Below are positions 38,173 through 39,918 of a stretch of 39,918 bases of DNA, in pieces. This stretch comes from a virus. Location of the stretch: IMG/VR virus record IMGVR_UViG_3300002835_000442, positions 1 through 39,918 of that record; one strand, 5' to 3'. Within the stretch, counting starts at the first letter, position 1. Every line of letters starts with the position of its first letter. Position numbers and translations under genes: made by a program. The notes beneath the pieces were generated by a model. It saw only the letters and a program-made list of their open reading frames with translations. It searched no databases and had not been told where the DNA came from.

Positions 38173-38173
38173 A

Positions 38174-38605
38174 ATGCCAAAGGGCCTGACGTTTACCAAT
38201 GACTTCCTGAAGCTGTTCTTCAATGGCGGCGCGATTGCCAACATTGCGGACAACGCAGCGTCGTCGCCAATCACGAGCCTTTGGCTTGCCCTGCACACGG
38301 CTGATCCCGGTTCGGCGGGGAACCAGTCTACGAACGAGATCTCCTACACATCGTATGCTCGCGTTGGCGTGGCGCGGACTTCCGCGGCGTTTACGGTTTC
38401 GGCGCGCACGCTAAGTCTTGCCGCGCTACAGGCGTTCCCGGCCTCAACTGGAGGCGCTGCGGCATCTGCCACATTCTTCTCGGTCGGAACGGCAAGCTCT
38501 GGCACGGGGAAGATCTTGTATTCCGGCACGTTGACGCCAGGGATTTCGATCAGCAATGGCGTGACGCCGCAGATCAATTCTGGCACGATCATCACGGAAG
38601 ACTGA
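38174..38605 (+). CDS. Structural-region protein of a phage tail/fibre-associated family
   Basis: A 143-residue protein with SLWLALHTADPGSAGNQSTN then EISYTSYARVGVARTSAAFT, a pattern widespread in phage virion regions ('lalhtadPg..g.q.tnEisYt.YaRv.v.Rt') and ending in a Gly/Thr-rich beta domain. It is separated from the portal stop by a single base. It is probably a minor virion protein or tail-associated adhesin domain; the family's role is not settled. Confidence 0.75.
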   Translation: MPKGLTFTNDFLKLFFNGGAIANIADNAASSPITSLWLALHTADPGSAGNQSTNEISYTSYARVGVARTSAAFTVSARTLSLAALQAFPASTGGAAASATFFSVGTASSGTGKILYSGTLTPGISISNGVTPQINSGTIITED

Positions 38606-38606
38606 T

Positions 38607-39830
38607 ATGGCTGACAACGTCGGTATTACCCCAGGCACTGGCGCAACCGCTGCCGCCGACGAGATCGACGGCGTGCTGCACCAGCGCGTCAAGATCACGG
38701 TCGGCAGCGACGGGGTCTCGCGCGGGGACGTGGATGTCACGAACCCCATGCCGGTGCGGCAGGACGACCTGGGGTCCATCGAGCAAGCCGCAGAGCAACT
38801 CAACACCGCCGAGATCTCTACCGGCAACGACGAGCCGCTTCAGCTTGTCGGCTTGCACCCCAACTTCCCGCTGCCCATCGACACCGCGACGCCTATGCCG
38901 ATTGCGGGCATTGGGCCGATTGGAGAGCAGCGGCAGGTTGCTGTTGACGAGCGGGGCGGAGTTTTCCCTGCGGATGGCCTTGGACCGTTTTTCGTTGAGC
39001 AAGGCATAGCGGCCACGGCCCGGTACTCGCGCGCCTTTGAGTGTCGCGGGTATTCTACCATCGCGCTACATCTTCTTCAAAACGCCCTGTCATCAAACAT
39101 CGGCATCGAGCAAAGCCACGACGGCATCAACTGGGTGACAATTGGTGGCCTAAGCGTAGGGAGTTCATCCTACACAGCGACGACTAGCGGGAACTCGGCT
39201 GGGCAGTTCCTTGTCTTCCCCGCTGTTTGCAGGTTTTTCAGGGTGTTTTTCACCGCCCCGAGCGCGGTAGTCAGGTGCGCCGTGTATTTGCGCTCCGGCC
39301 CACTCATGTCTTTTGGATTCCCTATGGGGTCCATAAACATGAACCTGCAAAACGTGAATGGTGCCACCGTTGCCACCGCCGGTACTGGCATTCAGGCCAT
39401 AGGAGGGCCGACTGCTGCTGGAAGCGCTCACGGCGCTAACAACCCGGTGCAGATATCCGGTTCTGACGGAACAAACGTCCGCCGCATCCTCACGGACACC
39501 GCCGGAAACACCGCCGTCGTCGGCCACGTCACCACAGGCGCAACGCTGATCCCCGCCACATCTAATCGTGGCCCCGTTCTCGTCGGCGCTGCCGATCTGG
39601 AGCAACGCGCCCAGCGCATGGTGGTGGACGGACTGGGGCGACTGCGTATCCAGAACGAGGAAAGCGGCACCAAGGACGACGGTGTGATCGACGCTCTCAA
39701 CAACGTGGTCCGAGAGTTGAAGCTGCTGAATGCGAAGCTGACGGACCTTCCCTACTATCTCGGCATCAACTCGGTGATGCCCGACGATGACAAGGCATTC
39801 CGAGACGATCCAACCCTCTTCAACCAGTAA
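38607..39830 (+). CDS. Large beta-rich virion protein candidate
   Basis: A 407-residue protein that opens MADNVGITPGTGATAAADEI, a typical start of phage virion proteins, followed by a domain with GVLHQRVKITVGSDGVSRGD and MPVRQDDLGS. The middle (about residues 145-245, bases 39040-39340) has a different composition from the flanks and contains beta-sandwich-like strands. It ends with a helical C-terminus (VRELKLLNAKLTDLP). It may be a decoration or fibre protein between portal and capsid; exact role unknown. Confidence 0.7.
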   Translation: MADNVGITPGTGATAAADEIDGVLHQRVKITVGSDGVSRGDVDVTNPMPVRQDDLGSIEQAAEQLNTAEISTGNDEPLQLVGLHPNFPLPIDTATPMPIAGIGPIGEQRQVAVDERGGVFPADGLGPFFVEQGIAATARYSRAFECRGYSTIALHLLQNALSSNIGIEQSHDGINWVTIGGLSVGSSSYTATTSGNSAGQFLVFPAVCRFFRVFFTAPSAVVRCAVYLRSGPLMSFGFPMGSINMNLQNVNGATVATAGTGIQAIGGPTAAGSAHGANNPVQISGSDGTNVRRILTDTAGNTAVVGHVTTGATLIPATSNRGPVLVGAADLEQRAQRMVVDGLGRLRIQNEESGTKDDGVIDALNNVVRELKLLNAKLTDLPYYLGINSVMPDDDKAFRDDPTLFNQ

Positions 39831-39841
39831 CGGAGACTTCA

Positions 39842-39918
39842 ATGCTTATCCAAGGCACAACCGGCCCCGTCAACGTGGGCGATGGCGTCAACCCGCCGAT
39901 CCGTCAGGGTCGCCAGGG
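39842..39918 (+). CDS. Start of a gene cut by the window end, partial
   Basis: Starts at ATG 39842 with GGAG just upstream and runs off the window after 25 full codons. The visible start reads MLIQGTTGPVNVGDGVNPP. It looks like the beginning of another virion protein. If the sequence were closed onto base 1, the frame would not continue the gene that ends at 282, so at least some sequence is missing between the ends. Confidence 0.6.
   Translation, partial: MLIQGTTGPVNVGDGVNPPIRQGRQ

Noticed and set aside
35794-38298. 834-residue minus-strand frame opposite the portal
   Set aside because: Leu/Arg/His-rich mirror of the portal coding sequence, typical of GC-rich shadow frames.
1-39918. CRISPR array, integrase and attachment sites, and circular closure of the window
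   Set aside because: No regular repeat array or integrase signature seen; joining the ends breaks the reading frame of both partial genes.

Overview
The window reads as most of the genome of a tailed, short-tailed (podovirus-like) bacteriophage. It has a small and a large terminase subunit, a portal, an HK97/Mu-gpT-like major capsid protein, a head decoration candidate, a tail-tubular-A-like adaptor, a tail-tubular-B-like nozzle, three successive ejection-type proteins, tail-fibre-like proteins, holin and endolysin. There is no tape-measure, tail-tube or sheath gene. I see no integrase, CI-type repressor cassette, DNA polymerase or RNA polymerase, so a lytic phage that relies on host polymerases is the simplest reading. 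The base composition is GC-rich, Shine-Dalgarno sites are strong, and the endolysin, holin and DUF6496 protein fit a Gram-negative host. An alphaproteobacterial host is my impression only. Both ends of the window cut through genes and do not join in frame, so a piece between the 39.84 kb end and the 0 kb start is missing.

Layout. (1) 1-15.75 kb, plus strand: the capsid/tail/lysis half of the late region. It holds a scaffold-like tail end, decoration protein, major capsid protein, then a terminator and promoter, a triplicated-domain structural protein, an adaptor, a nozzle, three ejection-like proteins, two small basic genes (one DUF6496), two fibre-like proteins, a putative accessory lysis protein and a holin. 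(2) 15.73-27.70 kb, minus strand: the endolysin followed, moving upstream, by the early/middle operon. This includes an AT-hook protein, an SSB-like protein, Erf annealase, a YqaJ exonuclease and a helicase-loader-like protein. It also includes a TGT/DpdA-like protein coupled to a YhhQ-like transporter and an HExxH mini-protein. Further upstream lie paralogous coiled-coil micro-genes, HTH proteins, an HNH nuclease, a zinc-finger protein, a stand-alone DnaA domain IV and many small orphan genes including three transmembrane micropeptides. (3) 27.70-28.28 kb: a non-coding divergent control region. (4) 28.28-39.92 kb, plus strand: terminase, then an accessory cassette (wHTH, GT-B-like, Hjc-like resolvase, Cro-like HTH, two SAM methyltransferases, GT8-like, GT-Maf/DUF115 fusion), then portal and two virion proteins that lead back towards the capsid genes.

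How it fits together. The leftward operon supplies recombination-dependent replication (exonuclease, annealase, SSB-like, loader, DnaA-like domain). It also probably supplies 7-deazaguanine salvage (transporter) and insertion into DNA (TGT-like enzyme), which would be an anti-restriction DNA modification that needs no biosynthesis genes. The rightward operon packages and builds the virion. Between terminase and portal it carries an unusual sugar/methyl-transfer cassette that could decorate virion proteins or a host surface glycan. The DNA-modification pair and the glycosylation cassette are the two most interesting systems here. Functions of most small leftward genes cannot be told from sequence alone.
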